A stretch of DNA of 64,000 bases, taken from NCBI GenBank assembly GCA_963763485.1, contig CAVXOW010000006.1, positions 310,001 through 374,000 of the forward strand. Reading direction: 5' to 3'. Under the pieces are notes generated by a model. It saw nothing but the letters and a program-made list of their open reading frames with translations, ran no database searches and was not told the origin of the DNA. A program made the position numbers and the translations under genes. This stretch comes from CAWCKS01 sp963763485. Its GTDB lineage: Bacteria > Pseudomonadota > Alphaproteobacteria > Rhizobiales > Xanthobacteraceae. This document shows, piece after piece, positions 29,285 to 39,385 of this stretch (position 1 is the first letter of the stretch; each line of letters opens with the position of its first letter).

Positions 29285-30841
29285 TCACGGCCTGATCTTG
29301 AAGGTGACGTGGCCCGGCGTGCGCACCGGCTCAGCCAACCTCGCAAACTCGCACAGCAGCGGGCGCGTGTTGCGCGGATCGATCATTTCCTCGACCCAGA
29401 ACTTTTCGGCCGTGCGGAACGGTGAACGCAGCTTGTTGAGACGATCCTCGATCTCGCCGAGCTTCGCCTTGGGGTCCTCAGCGGCAGTGATGTCGGCGCG
29501 ATAGGCCGCCTCGATACCGCCCTCGAGCGGCAGCGAGCCCCAGCGCGCCGACAGCCAGGCATAGCGCATCGAGTAGCGGCCGCCAGGCTGGTGCGCGGCG
29601 CCGGCAACGCCGAACGAGTTGCGGACGATGACCGTGCACCACGGCACGCTCGACTGGTTCATCGCCGCCATCGCCCGCACGCCATGACGGATGACGGCGG
29701 ATTTTTCGGCTTCAAGCCCGATCAAGAAGCCCGGACAGTCGCAGAGATAGACCACCGGCAGGTGGAAGGTTTCGGCGAAATCAGAAAAGCGCACCACTTT
29801 CTGGCAGGCATCGGCAGTCCACGCGCCGGCATAGTGATAGGGATCGCTGGCGAACATGAGCACCGAGCGGCCGTCGAGCCGCGCCAGACCCGCTATGACC
29901 GAGCGGCCGAAATTCGGCGCGAGCTCGAAGAACGACCCCTTGTCGACCACCAACTCGATGATTGAGCGCATCTTGTAGACCTGCCGCGGATTGCGCGGGA
30001 TCACCTTCATCAGCGCTTCGTCGGTGCGCCCGGGATCATCGGTCGAGGGAACAGTCGGCGGCACGTCGTAGACCGACGACGGCAGGTACGACAGGAATTT
30101 ACGCGCGCATTCGAACGCTTCCTCTTCCGTGTCGGTTGCATGGTCGATGCCGCCGGCGCGGGTCTGGATCTCCCAGCCGCCGAGTTCCTTTTTCTCGAGC
30201 GGTTGCCCGAGCCGCGCCACGACCGGCGGGCCGGCGACGAACATCGCCGATTCCTTGGTCATGATCGAGTAGTGCGTCGAGGCGACGCGAGCCGCGCCAA
30301 GGCCGGCAACGGAGCCAAGACCAAGACCGACCACCGGCACCTCGGCGAGATTGTCGGTCATGATCCGGAAGCCGTCGGTGCCGCCGACGCCGCCGGGCAG
30401 GTTCGATGCGCCCTTGGTCTCGATCGTCTTGACCGAACCGCCGCCGCCGGAGCCTTCAATGATCCGGATGATCGGCAAGCGGAACGCCGCGGCCATCTCT
30501 TCTGCCATCTGCGGCTTCGCCTTGATCGAAGCGTCAGCCGAACCACCGCGCACCGTAAAATCGTCGCCGACGACGACAACCGGCCGGCCGTCGACCTTGC
30601 CGCGGCCGAATACGCAGTTCGCCGGCGTCAACGTCGTGAGGTTGCCCTTGTCGTCGTACTCGCCGATGCCGGAGAGCGCGCCGACTTCGTGGAACGAATT
30701 TGGATCGAGCACCTTTTCGATGCGCTCGCGCACGGTGAGGCGGCCCGAGTCGTGCTGGCGCTTGACCTTGTCGGCGCCGCCCATTTCCCTGGCGAAAGCC
30801 TCACGGCGCTTGAGTTCGTCGAGTTCGGAACGCCAGTTCAT
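29285..30841 (-). CDS. acyl-CoA carboxylase carboxyltransferase (beta) subunit
   Basis: 518 residues, carboxyltransferase of the PccB/AccD5 type. Seen: 'HDSGRLTVRERIEKVLDPN', 'CVFGRGKVDGRPVVVVGDDF', 'IIRIIEGSGGGGSVKTIE', 'PVVARLGQPLEKKELGG', 'DPYHYAGAWTADACQKVVRF' and 'CDCPGFLIGLEAEKSAVIRH'. It transfers CO2 from carboxybiotin to an acyl-CoA. I start at ATG 30841, with GGGAG upstream. No biotin carboxylase gene is in the window, but a free biotin carrier protein is encoded nearby at 33676. It is divergent from the tandem CaiB gene, so the groups may share control. Confidence 0.9.
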   Translation of the reverse strand: MNWRSELDELKRREAFAREMGGADKVKRQHDSGRLTVRERIEKVLDPNSFHEVGALSGIGEYDDKGNLTTLTPANCVFGRGKVDGRPVVVVGDDFTVRGGSADASIKAKPQMAEEMAAAFRLPIIRIIEGSGGGGSVKTIETKGASNLPGGVGGTDGFRIMTDNLAEVPVVGLGLGSVAGLGAARVASTHYSIMTKESAMFVAGPPVVARLGQPLEKKELGGWEIQTRAGGIDHATDTEEEAFECARKFLSYLPSSVYDVPPTVPSTDDPGRTDEALMKVIPRNPRQVYKMRSIIELVVDKGSFFELAPNFGRSVIAGLARLDGRSVLMFASDPYHYAGAWTADACQKVVRFSDFAETFHLPVVYLCDCPGFLIGLEAEKSAVIRHGVRAMAAMNQSSVPWCTVIVRNSFGVAGAAHQPGGRYSMRYAWLSARWGSLPLEGGIEAAYRADITAAEDPKAKLGEIEDRLNKLRSPFRTAEKFWVEEMIDPRNTRPLLCEFARLAEPVRTPGHVTFKIRP

Positions 30842-31056
30842 GTTCTTCTCCCATTCCCGTTTCGGGATTGTTGTTGCGTCGTCCGTGTCGCGGAATTCGG
30901 TCGGCATCGGAAATACAGGAATGCACAAACATTCCAGCTGTTGCGACGCTTTTCGCTTGCGGCGAACGCTACCTCAGGCAATCCTGCACAACAAGAAAAA
31001 GCCGCAAAAATCCAAGCGGTTGCGCCTCCCTCGGGGCGCCGGAGGACTTATCCGCG

Positions 31057-33490
31057 ATGCCCTTGTCCCACCTGCGCGTTGTCGAGATCGGCAGCGCTCC
31101 CGCGTCATCCTACTGCGCCCGCCTGTTTGCCGATTTCGGCGCCACCGTCCAGAAGATCGAGCCGCCATCCGGCGATCCCTTGCGCCGCCGCGGACCGTTC
31201 ACGCCGCAGGGCGCCAGCACTTTTTTTGCCTTTCTGAATTTCAACAAATCGAGCGTCGTGCTGGAGGCCGGTGACACCACGAAGCTCGCCGGGATTGCCG
31301 CGGGCTGCGATATCCTGATCGACGGCCGCGACATCGACACGGCGGACTGCCCTGCCCTCGACATTGCCGCGCTGAAGCAGAACAACCCCGGCCTGATCCA
31401 TGTCGAGACCAGCTGGTTCGGCACCAGTGGTCCCTATGACGGCTTCGAAGCGACTGATACGACCATTCGCGCCCTCGTCGGCCTCGTCAAGCTGATCGGG
31501 CCTGCGGAAGGACCGCCCTGCGTCGGGGCGCCGGATTTCCAGACCGGCATTTTCGGCGGGCTGTGGGGCTTTATTGCCGCCGCCTCCAGCGTGCTCGGCC
31601 GCATGCACGACGGCTATGGCCGCACCAGCAAGCTCAGCCTCTATGAGGCGAGCATCGCGGTCACCGAATACATCATGTTCGAGGCGTTCACGCGCGGCGA
31701 CATCATGCGCCGCATCGGCGTCAACCGGTTCTGGCCGACCTTCCCGGTCGGCATCTACAAGACCAAAGACGGCTGGCTCGGCGTTACCACCGTAACTCCG
31801 GCGCAGTGGCGCGCATTCTGCGAGATGCTCGATCTGATCGAGCTGCGCGACGACGCCATGCTGTTTCTCGGCGTCGATCGGCTGGGACGCAAGGAAGAGA
31901 TCGAGCAGAAATTCGTGCCGAAGCTCGCGGAGAAGACGACCGCCGAATGGTTCGCGCAAGGGCTGAAGCGGCGAATTCCGCTGGTGCCGGTGCCAAGCAT
32001 TGCCGAGCTGATCGCCAATGAGGAGGCGCGGTCGCGCGGCGCGATCGTGCCGATTGAAATTGGCGGCGAGCGCGGCTTTACCGTCGGCTCGGCGCAACGG
32101 CTGACCGGCACGCCGCCGCGGCGCGGCGGCAAGGTGCCGGCGATTGGTGAGGCTGCCGCTGGCGCGAACGCCGACGACCAGCGCGCCGCCTCGTCCGACA
32201 AAACCGCGAGACGCAAAAAGACTGCCGCTCGAAGGCATCCGCGTCGTCGATTTCTCGATGGGCTGGGCCGGCCCGATCTGCACGCGCAACCTCGCCGATC
32301 TCGGCGCCGACGTGATCAAGATCGAGGCGATCCAGTATCCGGACTGGTGGCGCGGCGTCGATCGCCGCCCGGCTTATGTGCAGGGCCGCGAATACGAGAA
32401 GGTGCCGCGGTTCTGCATCATGAACCGCAACAAGCGCGGCATCACGCTCGACCTGACGCAAAAGGACGGACGCGAGCTGGCGAAGCAGCTGATCGCGGGA
32501 GCCGACCTCGTGGTCGACAATTACTCCGTCGAGGTGCTGCCGAAGCTCGGGCTCGGCTACGACGTGCTGCACAAGCTGAACCCGAAGCTGGTGGTGATGT
32601 CGATGTCGGCGTTCGGCTCGCACAGCGTCAACCGCGACTGCCGGGCCTACGGCTCGACGCTGGAGCAAGGGTCCGGTTTGCCGAGCGTCGTTGGGCGGCC
32701 GGAGTGGGCGCCGACCATGAGCCACACCGCGTTCGGCGACGCCATCGGCGGGCTGAACGGCTGCGTCGCGGTGCTCGCCGCGCTCATTCATGCGCGCCGC
32801 ACCGGCGAAGGCCAGTTCATCGACCTCTCGCAGATCGAGGCCATGATGCCGTTCGCGGCGCCGTGGGTGATCAAGCATTCGATCGATGGCGAGGAGCCGA
32901 CCCGCTACGGCAATCGCCATCCGGATTACGTGCCGCACGGCGTGTTCCGCTGCGCCGGCCACGACGACTGGGTCGTGGTGGCGTGTTCATCCGACGAGAT
33001 GTGGCCGAAGCTGTGCCGGCTGCTGAAGCGCGAGGAGTGGCTGCGCGATGCGTCGATGGCGACGGCCGCAGGGCGGCGTGCCTACGAGGACGCGATCGAA
33101 GCAGGCGATCGAGGAATGGACCAACACGCGCGAGCCCGAGACGGCAATGCGCGAGTTGCAGGCGGCCGGCATCGCCGCCGGCGTGGCGCGGCTGCCGGTC
33201 GAAATGCTTGAAGGATCCGCAGCTGCATGCGCGCGGCTTCATCCAGGACGTCGACCGCGCCTTCATCGGCAAGACACCCGCAGCCGTCGCTGCCGTTCCG
33301 CGAGGGCGAACAGCCGTTCGCGATCCGCTTCGCGCCGCCGACGCTCGGCGAATACAACGAGGAAATTCTCGGCGGCATGCTCGGCCTGTCGAAGGCCGAG
33401 CTGGAGCGCTTGCGCGACGAAGACATCATCGGCACGGAGATGCTGATGGAGGAGCAGCTGGTGAAGCGCGGCAAGCAGGCGGCGGAGTGA
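31057..33490 (+). pseudogene. tandem two-domain CaiB/BaiF (family III) CoA-transferase, frameshifted
   Basis: Two complete family III CoA-transferase domains in one gene of about 810 codons. Domain 1 begins 'HLRVVEIGSAPASSYCARL' and has the nucleophile region 'GAPDFQTGIFGGL'. Domain 2 begins 'LEGIRVVDFSMGWAGP' and has 'HTAFGDAIGGLNG'. Four one-base insertions break it: about 32200 (an A-run), 33098, 33210 and 33277; all are extra bases in the same direction, and the protein text is clean between them. ATG 31057 follows GGAGGA by 10 nt. It moves CoA between organic acids. It is upstream of the biotin carrier and a hydratase, so the set may process one carboxylated acyl-CoA. Confidence 0.8.
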
Positions 33491-33511
33491 CGTATGCGCG
33501 CCGCATCCTTT

Positions 33512-33640
33512 TCGTCATTCTCCGCCCAAACGCGCAGCGTTTGGGCTGTGGATGCGCCGTCAGGCGCAGGCCCGGAATCCATACTCCCGGTCGATGGGTT
33601 ATGGATTCCGGGCTCGTGCTTCGCACGCCACGGAATGACA
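33512..33640. repeat. palindromic repeat, family A (ATTCCGGG type)
   Basis: Starts CGTCATTC, contains CCCGGAATCCATA and its complement TATGGATTCCGGG around a short loop, and ends GGAATGAC. Further copies are at 43006-43113 and 50586-50686. It sits between the tandem CaiB gene and the biotin carrier gene. Confidence 0.75.
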
Positions 33641-33675
33641 AGAGCAATATCAGGAAACAGGAGCAGGACGAACAA

Positions 33676-33897
33676 ATGGCTGAAGTGAAAATCAAGACCG
33701 AGGTTGCCGGTCGCGTGTGTTCGATCGTGGCCGCCATCGGCGTCAGCGTCGGCGACGGCGAGGACGTCGTGGTGGTGGAGGCGATGAAGATGGAGATCCC
33801 GGTCACCGCCACGGCTGCGGGCAAGGTCAAGAGCATCCTGGTCAATGTCGACGACATGCTGACCGAGGGTCAGGTCGTCGTCGTAATCGAGACGTGA
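33676..33897 (+). CDS. biotin carboxyl carrier protein (free-standing biotin/lipoyl domain)
   Basis: 73 residues, a complete biotinyl domain: 'MAEVKIKTEVAGRVCSIV', the biotinylation site Lys in 'VVVEAMKMEIPVTA', and 'VDDMLTEGQVVVVIE'. It carries CO2 on biotin between a biotin carboxylase and the carboxyltransferase. Encoding it as a separate small protein is like the BCCP of acetone/geranyl-type or transcarboxylase systems. The carboxyltransferase is encoded at 29285-30841; no carboxylase subunit is in the window. A good purine-rich site precedes ATG 33676. Confidence 0.88.
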   Translation: MAEVKIKTEVAGRVCSIVAAIGVSVGDGEDVVVVEAMKMEIPVTATAAGKVKSILVNVDDMLTEGQVVVVIET

Positions 33898-33905
33898 TTT
33901 CGCAT

Positions 33906-33988
33906 CGTCATTGCGAGGCGCTCTTGCGCCGAAGCAATCCAGTCTTTGATTTGTCGCTCTGGATTGCTTCGCTTCGCTCGCAATGACG
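33906..33988. repeat. palindromic repeat, family B (TCATTGCGAG type)
   Basis: CGTCATTGCGAGG..GAAGCAATCCAG, then the complement CTGGATTGCTTCG..CTCGCAATGACG. Two further copies are at 61744-61826 and 63527-63636. It fills the gap before the next gene; ATG at 33983 inside it is not taken as a start. Confidence 0.8.
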
Positions 33989-34009
33989 AAACCAACAGGG
34001 AGAACGCCC

Positions 34010-34825
34010 ATGTCAGAACAATTCACGACCATCATCGTCGACCGGCCGCAGCCTGACATCAGCCGCATCACGCTGAACCGGCCGCAGTACCTCAACGCCT
34101 ATAACCACACGCTGACCGCGGAGGTGTCGGCCGCGGTCGACCAGTACATGAAGGACGACGCGCAGCGCTGCCTCATCATCACCGGCGCGGGAAGAGGCTT
34201 CTGCTCCGGCGGCGACATCAGTCGCAGCGAAGCAGCGGAGTCACGCGCGTCGCGCTACAGCAAGCAGATCGGCCGCGGCGTCGAGATGCGCGACGGCTTC
34301 CATCGCATCATCGTGGCGCTGCAGCGCTGCGACAAGCCTGTGGTGGCAATGATCAACGGCCCGGCCGTCGCCGGCGGACTCGCGCTGGCGCTGGCCTGCG
34401 ACTTCCGCATTGCGTCGGACAAGGCGAAGCTCGGCGACACCTCGGGAAAGTTCGCGCTGCTGCCGGACGAAGGCGGCGCCTGGCTGTTCCCGCGCGCGAT
34501 GGGGCTCGACAAGGCGTTGAAGATGACGATGCTCGCCGAGGTCTACGACGCACCCGAGGCCGAAAAGCTTGGGCTCGTGACGCAGGTGGTGCCGCACGAG
34601 CAGCTTGAAGCCAAGACGATGGAGTTCGCACGGCGGCTTGCTGACGCGGCGCCGCTCGCGGTGCGGATGGCCAAACGCATGATGGTGCGCTCGGCCGACA
34701 TCACGCTGGAACGCTCGCTGCAGGACGCTGAGCTTGCGGTGATGATCGCAAACCCTGCCGAAGACGTGAACGAAGGCCGCAAGGCGTTTGCGGAAAAACG
34801 CAAGGCGGCGTTCAAGGGGAAGTAG
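34010..34825 (+). CDS. enoyl-CoA hydratase/isomerase family protein
   Basis: 271-residue crotonase. Oxyanion loops are 'GAGRGFCSGGDISRSEAA' and 'GPAVAGGLALALACDFRIA'. At the two usual Glu positions the sequence reads 'GGLALALA' (no Glu) and 'GKFALLPDEGGAWLFPR' (an acidic pair two residues later). That pattern suggests an isomerase-like or otherwise modified activity rather than a standard hydratase. I start at ATG 34010 after AGGGAG; the upstream ATG 33983 lies in a repeat. It follows the biotin carrier gene. Confidence 0.88.
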   Translation: MSEQFTTIIVDRPQPDISRITLNRPQYLNAYNHTLTAEVSAAVDQYMKDDAQRCLIITGAGRGFCSGGDISRSEAAESRASRYSKQIGRGVEMRDGFHRIIVALQRCDKPVVAMINGPAVAGGLALALACDFRIASDKAKLGDTSGKFALLPDEGGAWLFPRAMGLDKALKMTMLAEVYDAPEAEKLGLVTQVVPHEQLEAKTMEFARRLADAAPLAVRMAKRMMVRSADITLERSLQDAELAVMIANPAEDVNEGRKAFAEKRKAAFKGK

Positions 34826-34842
34826 GCGCAATAGGGGGCGAT

Positions 34843-35130
34843 CTACGCCCCCGCAAACCGCTTCACCTTGATCGCGCGCTTGCGAACCTGCGCCAGGTCG
34901 TAGTTCATCTGCATCCTGAGCCAGGTGTCGGCGGTGCTGCCGAGCGCTTGCTCAAGTTTTACGGCCATCTCTGGCGTGATTCCGCTGCGGCCGGCAATCA
35001 GATTATGCAGCTGCTGTCGCGTGATACCAAGGCCGCGCGCTGCATCGGTGATTGAAATACCCAGCTCTCCGAGATTGTCGCCGATCAGCTCACCGGGATG
35101 GGGCGGATTTTTCATCTCCATATCTGTCAT
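34843..35130 (-). CDS. higA: HigA-type antitoxin (XRE family)
   Basis: 95 residues. The HTH region is 'GISITDAARGLGITRQQLHN' and 'LIAGRSGITPEMAVKLEQAL', preceded by 'PPHPGELIGDNL', the HigA hallmark. It neutralises HigB and represses the promoter. It is 3 nt downstream of the toxin gene, in toxin-first order as usual for higBA. Confidence 0.92.
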   Translation of the reverse strand: MTDMEMKNPPHPGELIGDNLGELGISITDAARGLGITRQQLHNLIAGRSGITPEMAVKLEQALGSTADTWLRMQMNYDLAQVRKRAIKVKRFAGA

Positions 35131-35133
35131 TCC

Positions 35134-35412
35134 TCAATGATAATCTACGAGATCGACATCGAACACTTTGCCGTCCTCAAATCGAAAGACGATCCTCCAG
35201 TTTGCGCGCACGGTGACCGCCCAATGTCCTTTGAGATCGCCTTTCAACGGATGCAAGCGGAACGTAGGCAGTTGAAGGGCTTCGATTGTCTCCGCCGCAT
35301 CGAGCACCGCCAAGATCTGCTTGATCTTTCGCACGTGTTCGTAATTGACGCCGCGGGGATTGTCTTCTTCGAAAAGCTGGCGCAGTCCCTTATGTTTGAA
35401 GCTTTCGACCAT
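35134..35412 (-). CDS. higB: HigB-type mRNA interferase toxin
   Basis: 92 residues of the RelE/HigB fold: 'KGLRQLFEEDNPRGVNYE', 'LRLHPLKGDLKGHWAVTV'-like segment ('FRLHPLKGDLKGHWAVTVRA'), and C-terminal 'NWRIVFRFEDGKVFDVDLVD'. It would cleave mRNA on the ribosome when HigA is lost. It is the first gene of the pair, and a perfect palindrome 15 nt upstream is the likely HigA operator. Confidence 0.93.
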   Translation of the reverse strand: MVESFKHKGLRQLFEEDNPRGVNYEHVRKIKQILAVLDAAETIEALQLPTFRLHPLKGDLKGHWAVTVRANWRIVFRFEDGKVFDVDLVDYH

Positions 35413-35427
35413 TTTGGATCATCCGAT

Positions 35428-35448
35428 ATGTAAAATAACATTTTACAT
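35428..35448. promoter_or_regulatory. higBA operator palindrome
   Basis: ATGTAAAAT-AAC-ATTTTACAT, a perfect 9+9 dyad that ends 15 nt before the higB start, followed by a partial third copy (ATGTAAA at 35448-35454). The A/T-rich sequence also suits a promoter. HigA binding is inferred from position. Confidence 0.75.
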
Positions 35449-35476
35449 ATGTAAAGCCATATTTTACGTTATGCCT

Positions 35477-38400
35477 TCAATGAAAATCCCGCGACGCCGG
35501 CAGGATGCGGACGTCGCGCGGGTGGCGGTGGCGTTGCGCCGGCGGTGTCCGGGATGGTCGCGGCGGTCGCCGTTGAGCGGCTCGGCCAGCGCCGGCATAG
35601 CGGGCAGCGCGCGTTGGGTGGACAGATTGTCGGACAATCCGGCAAGCTCAAAGGATCGATCAAACATCCGCTCGGCGACGAGGTGGACGACGTTCTCCTC
35701 GCTCTTCTGCACCTTGCCCTCGATCAGGATCAGGCGCGAGCCCATCACCTCTTTCCGGAAGCGCGCCATCATCTTCGGCCACACCACGATGTTGGCGATG
35801 CCGGTCTCGTCCTCGATGGTCATGAACACCACGCCCTTGGCGGTGCCCGGCCGCTGCCGCACCAAAACGACGCCGGCGCAGCGCGCAAAGCGGTTGTTGG
35901 CCGTGTCGTATGAGATCTGGTGGCAGGTCCGCACGCCCTCGCGCGCAAATTTTTCGCGCAGGAACTGCATGGGGTGGCCTTTGATCGAGAGACGGATGGT
36001 TTGGTAGTCGGTCACCACCTGTTCCGACAGCGCCATCTCCGGCAAGGGCTGCGCGTTCTCGTCCATTAATTCACGCGCGGCGGCCGCGGTGAACAACGGC
36101 AACGGCACGTCATCGGGCAGCCGCCGCACCGCCCACAGCGCGGCACGGCGATCGAGTTTGATCGAGCGGAACGCGTCGGCATCGGCCAGCAGGCTCAGCG
36201 CGCGCTTCGGCAGCGCGGTTGCGCGAGCAAACTCTTCCAGCGAGGCGATGAATGCGTCGTTCGATCTGCCCTCCGCCTCAACGATGCGCTTGCCAAAATC
36301 GTCTTTCGGCTTGGGTAGCTCATCCGGATCGACATACTCGTACGGGATCGACATAGCCAAAGCCGTCGATCTGGCGGAAGCCGAGCCGCATCGCACGTGG
36401 GATGATTGCCGCCGGTTGCGCGCGATGCGATGACGCTTCTTCTTCGATCGTATTGTCGGCAAAGCTGTGCGAGATATCGATGGCGCGGACCTCGACGCCG
36501 TTCTTGCGGGCGTCGGCGACGATCTGCGCCGGCGCGTAAAATCCCATCGGCTGCGAATTCAACAGCGCGCAGCAGAACACATCGGGATGATGGTGTTTCA
36601 GCCATGACGAGACATAGACCAGCAGCGCAAAGCTCGCGGCATGGCTTTCCGGAAAGCCGTACTCGCCAAAGCCCTTGATCTGGTTGAAGCAATTTTTGGC
36701 GAATTCTTCCGGATAGCCGCGCTCGATCAACTGGTTGACCATCTTGTCTTCGAATTTGTGGATGGTGCCGTTGTGGCGGAACGTCGCCATCGCCTTGCGC
36801 AGCTGATTGGCTTCGTCGGGCGTGAATTTCGCGGCCTCAATCGCAATGCGCATCGCCTGTTCCTGAAACAGCGGCACACCGCGGGTTTTTTTCAGGATCG
36901 CCCGGAGCTCGTCGGGCGGGCCTTTGTCGGGATGCGGGCCGGGATAGACGATGTCCTCCTCGCGCATCGCCCGCCGCTTCAGGTAAGGATGCACCATGTT
37001 GCCCTGGATCGGGCCGGGGCGGACGATCGCGACCTCGATGACGAGATCATAGAAGTTGGCAGGCTTCAGCCGCGGCAGCATGTTCATCTGCGCGCGGCTC
37101 TCGACCTGGAACACGCCGAGCAACTCGCCCCGCTGCAGCATGGCGTAAACGTCCGGATCCTCGCGCGGGATCGTCGCGAGCTCGTAATGCAGGTTCTTGT
37201 GCTGCGCCAGAAGATCAAAGCATTTGCGGATGCAGGTCAGCATGCCCAGCGCGAGCACGTCGACCTTCATCATGCGGACTTCGTCGACGTCATCCTTGTC
37301 CCACTCGATGAAAGTGCGATGCGCCATCGCCGCATTGCCGATCGGCACGTAAAAGTCGAGCCGGTCCTGGGTCAGCACGTAGCCGCCGACATGCTGCGAC
37401 AGGTGGCGGGGAAAACCGATCAGCTCGGTCGCAAGCGCGACCGCCTGCGCGACCATTGGATTGCCGGCATCGAGGCCCGATTGCTTCAGGTGCTGGTCGT
37501 CGAACCCCTCGCCCCAGCTGCCCCACACCGTATCAGCCAGTGCCGCGGTGACGTCTTCGGTCAGGCCGAGCGCCTTGCCGACGTCGCGGATCGCGCTGCG
37601 CGGACGATAATGGATGACGGTCGCGATGATCGCGGCGCGGTGGCGGCCGTAGCGCCGGTAGACATATTGCAGCACCTCCTCACGGCGGTTGTGCTCGAAA
37701 TCGACGTCGATGTCGGGCGGCTCGAGCCGCTCTTCCGACAGGAAGCGCTCGAACAGCAGATCGATCTCGACCGGATTGACCGAGGTGACGCCGAGCATGA
37801 AGCAGACGGCGGAATTCGCCGCCGAGCCGCGGCCCTGGCAGAGAATGTGCTGCGAGCGCGCGTAACGTACGATGTCGTGCACGGTCAGGAAGTAATGCGC
37901 GTAGTTCAACTTGGCGATCAGCGCCAGCTCCTTGTTCACCGTGGCGCGCAGCTTGTCGTTGTCATCATCAGGCGCGATCTTGCCGGCATAACCGGCCCAG
38001 GTCAGGTCCTCGAGATGTTGTTGTGCTGATTTGCCCGGCGGCACCGGCTCGTCGGGATACTGATATTTCAGGTGATCGAGCGAGAAGGAGATGAGGTCGG
38101 CAAAGCGCAGTGTTTCGGCCAGCGCATCAGGATAATGCTCGAACAGCCGCGCCATATCCTGCGGCGACTTCAGATGCCGCTCGGCATTGGCTTCGAGCTT
38201 GCGCCCGGCCTTCTCGATCGTGGTCTTCTCGCGGATGCAGGTCAGAACGTCCTGCAGCGTGCGCCGCTCCGGGGTGTGATAGAGCACGTCGTTGGTTGCG
38301 ATCAGCGGCACATGCGCCTGGGCAGCGATCTCTTGCAGGCGCGCGAGACGCCTGAAATCGTCGCCGCGATAGGCGAAACTTGCCGCCAGCCAGACGCCGT

Positions 38401-38866
38401 CGCTGCGCAGCTTGTTGAGCTTGCGCAAGGTCTCGGTGATAAGCTTGGCGTCGAGCCGGTACGGCGGCATCAGCACCAGCAGCTGACCTTCGACGAATTC
38501 CGTGAGGTCGGCGAAGGTGAGATGGCATTCGCCCTTCTCGGCGCGCAGCTTGCCCTTGCTGAGCAACTGGCACAGCCGGCCGTAAGCCGCGCGGTCGCGC
38601 GGGTAGATCAGCACATCGGGCGTGCCGTCGGTGAAGACCAGCCGCGAGCCAATCAGAAGTTTTGGTTTGGTCTTGAGATCGGGATTGTTCAATTCGGAGT
38701 ACGCACGCACCACACCGGCCAGCGTGTTGTGATCGGCGATGCCGATCGCGTGCAGGCCGTGCTCGCCGGCCTGATGCACATAATCCTGCGGATGCGACCC
38801 GCCGCGCAGGAACGAGAAGTTCGTGGCAACGCCGATCTCGGCGTAAGTGGAGAGGATGCGGGGCAT
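35477..38866 (-). pseudogene. dnaE2: error-prone DNA polymerase DnaE2, frameshifted
   Basis: C-family alpha-like polymerase used with ImuA/ImuB in SOS mutagenesis. The PHP domain starts at 'NFSFLRGGSHPQDYV'; the polymerase active-site region has 'AICFMLGVTSV'-like text ('NSAVCFMLGVTSVNPVEIDL') and 'EPPDIDVDFEHNRREEV'. The helix-hairpin-helix/OB part ends in '..HPRDVRILPASRDFH' at 35477, the usual DnaE2 tail. Two frame breaks separate these parts: near 36326-36355, where an 11-bp direct repeat with a 19-bp period sits at the break, and near 35525. Repaired length is about 1120 residues, normal for DnaE2. Whether the breaks are real or errors cannot be told here. Confidence 0.85.
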
Positions 38867-38880
38867 GGCTACAGGGGGAC

Positions 38881-39324
38881 TTATTCCCCTCCCCCTTGTG
38901 GGGAGGGGTTAGGGGTGGGGGTCGCAGTTATCTTGCTCTGAATATCCGCAAGTACCCCGTCGACATTTGTCAGCACATCGTTGTTCCAATAGCGCAGCAC
39001 TTGATATCCGTTTGCTTCAAGTATTTTTGTGCGTTCCTCGTCGACCCCTGACCTCGGGCCATGCTGGCTACCATCGACTTCCACAACGATGCATTTGGCG
39101 TGACAAACAAAGTCAGCGATGTATCGGTTGATGCGAACCTGGCGACGGAAATGAGTGCCAGGCGTCGGAAAACGATGACGCAGGTGCCACCAAAGCTTCC
39201 GCTCGGCTTCCGTTGGTGCGCTACGCATTGCGCGCGCAAGCGCGCGTTGTGGCAGCACTCTCGTGCGATCGGGCTTGGCCCAGATTCGCGGTTCGTGTGA
39301 TTTTAGTTCGTCCTGTTTGGACAT
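38881..39324 (-). CDS. DUF559 domain protein (Vsr-like endonuclease fold)
   Basis: 147 residues. DUF559 core: 'ARAMRSAPTEAERKLWWHLR', 'THFRRQVRINRYIADFVC', 'KCIVVEVDGSQHGPRSGVDE', 'NGYQVLRYWNNDVL'. The Asp and Glu-x-Asp residues match the Vsr/restriction-endonuclease fold, so DNA nicking is likely but unproven. The last 13 residues ('TPTPNPSPQGGGE') are encoded by the left inverted repeat. I start at Met 39324. Inverted repeats of about 39 bp lie at both ends (38884-38923, 39341-39380). The unit separates dnaE2 from imuB, which are normally adjacent. Confidence 0.85.
   Translation of the reverse strand: MSKQDELKSHEPRIWAKPDRTRVLPQRALARAMRSAPTEAERKLWWHLRHRFPTPGTHFRRQVRINRYIADFVCHAKCIVVEVDGSQHGPRSGVDEERTKILEANGYQVLRYWNNDVLTNVDGVLADIQSKITATPTPNPSPQGGGE
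38884..38923. repeat. left inverted repeat of the DUF559 unit
   Basis: TCCCCTCCCCCTTGTGGGGA followed by GGGGTTAGGGGTGGGGGTCG. The reverse complement of 39341-39380 is the same except TTA versus CA. It is itself palindromic at its outer end (CCCTCCCC..GGGGAGGG). It encodes the C-terminus of the DUF559 protein. Confidence 0.85.
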
Positions 39325-39340
39325 GACTCGGTCCCTTACT

Positions 39341-39380
39341 CCGACCCCCACCCCTGCCCCTCCCCACAAGGGGGAGGGGA
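39341..39380. repeat. right inverted repeat of the DUF559 unit
   Basis: CCGACCCCCACCCCTGCCCC then TCCCCACAAGGGGGAGGGGA, the inverted partner of 38884-38923. It ends 5 nt before the imuB stop and lies upstream of the DUF559 start. Confidence 0.85.
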
Positions 39381-39385
39381 AACAA

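Noticed and set aside
36641..38029. Long open frame on the plus strand opposite dnaE2
   Set aside because: Arg/Ala/Asp-rich text with no motifs; it mirrors the codon bias of the well-supported dnaE2 on the other strand.
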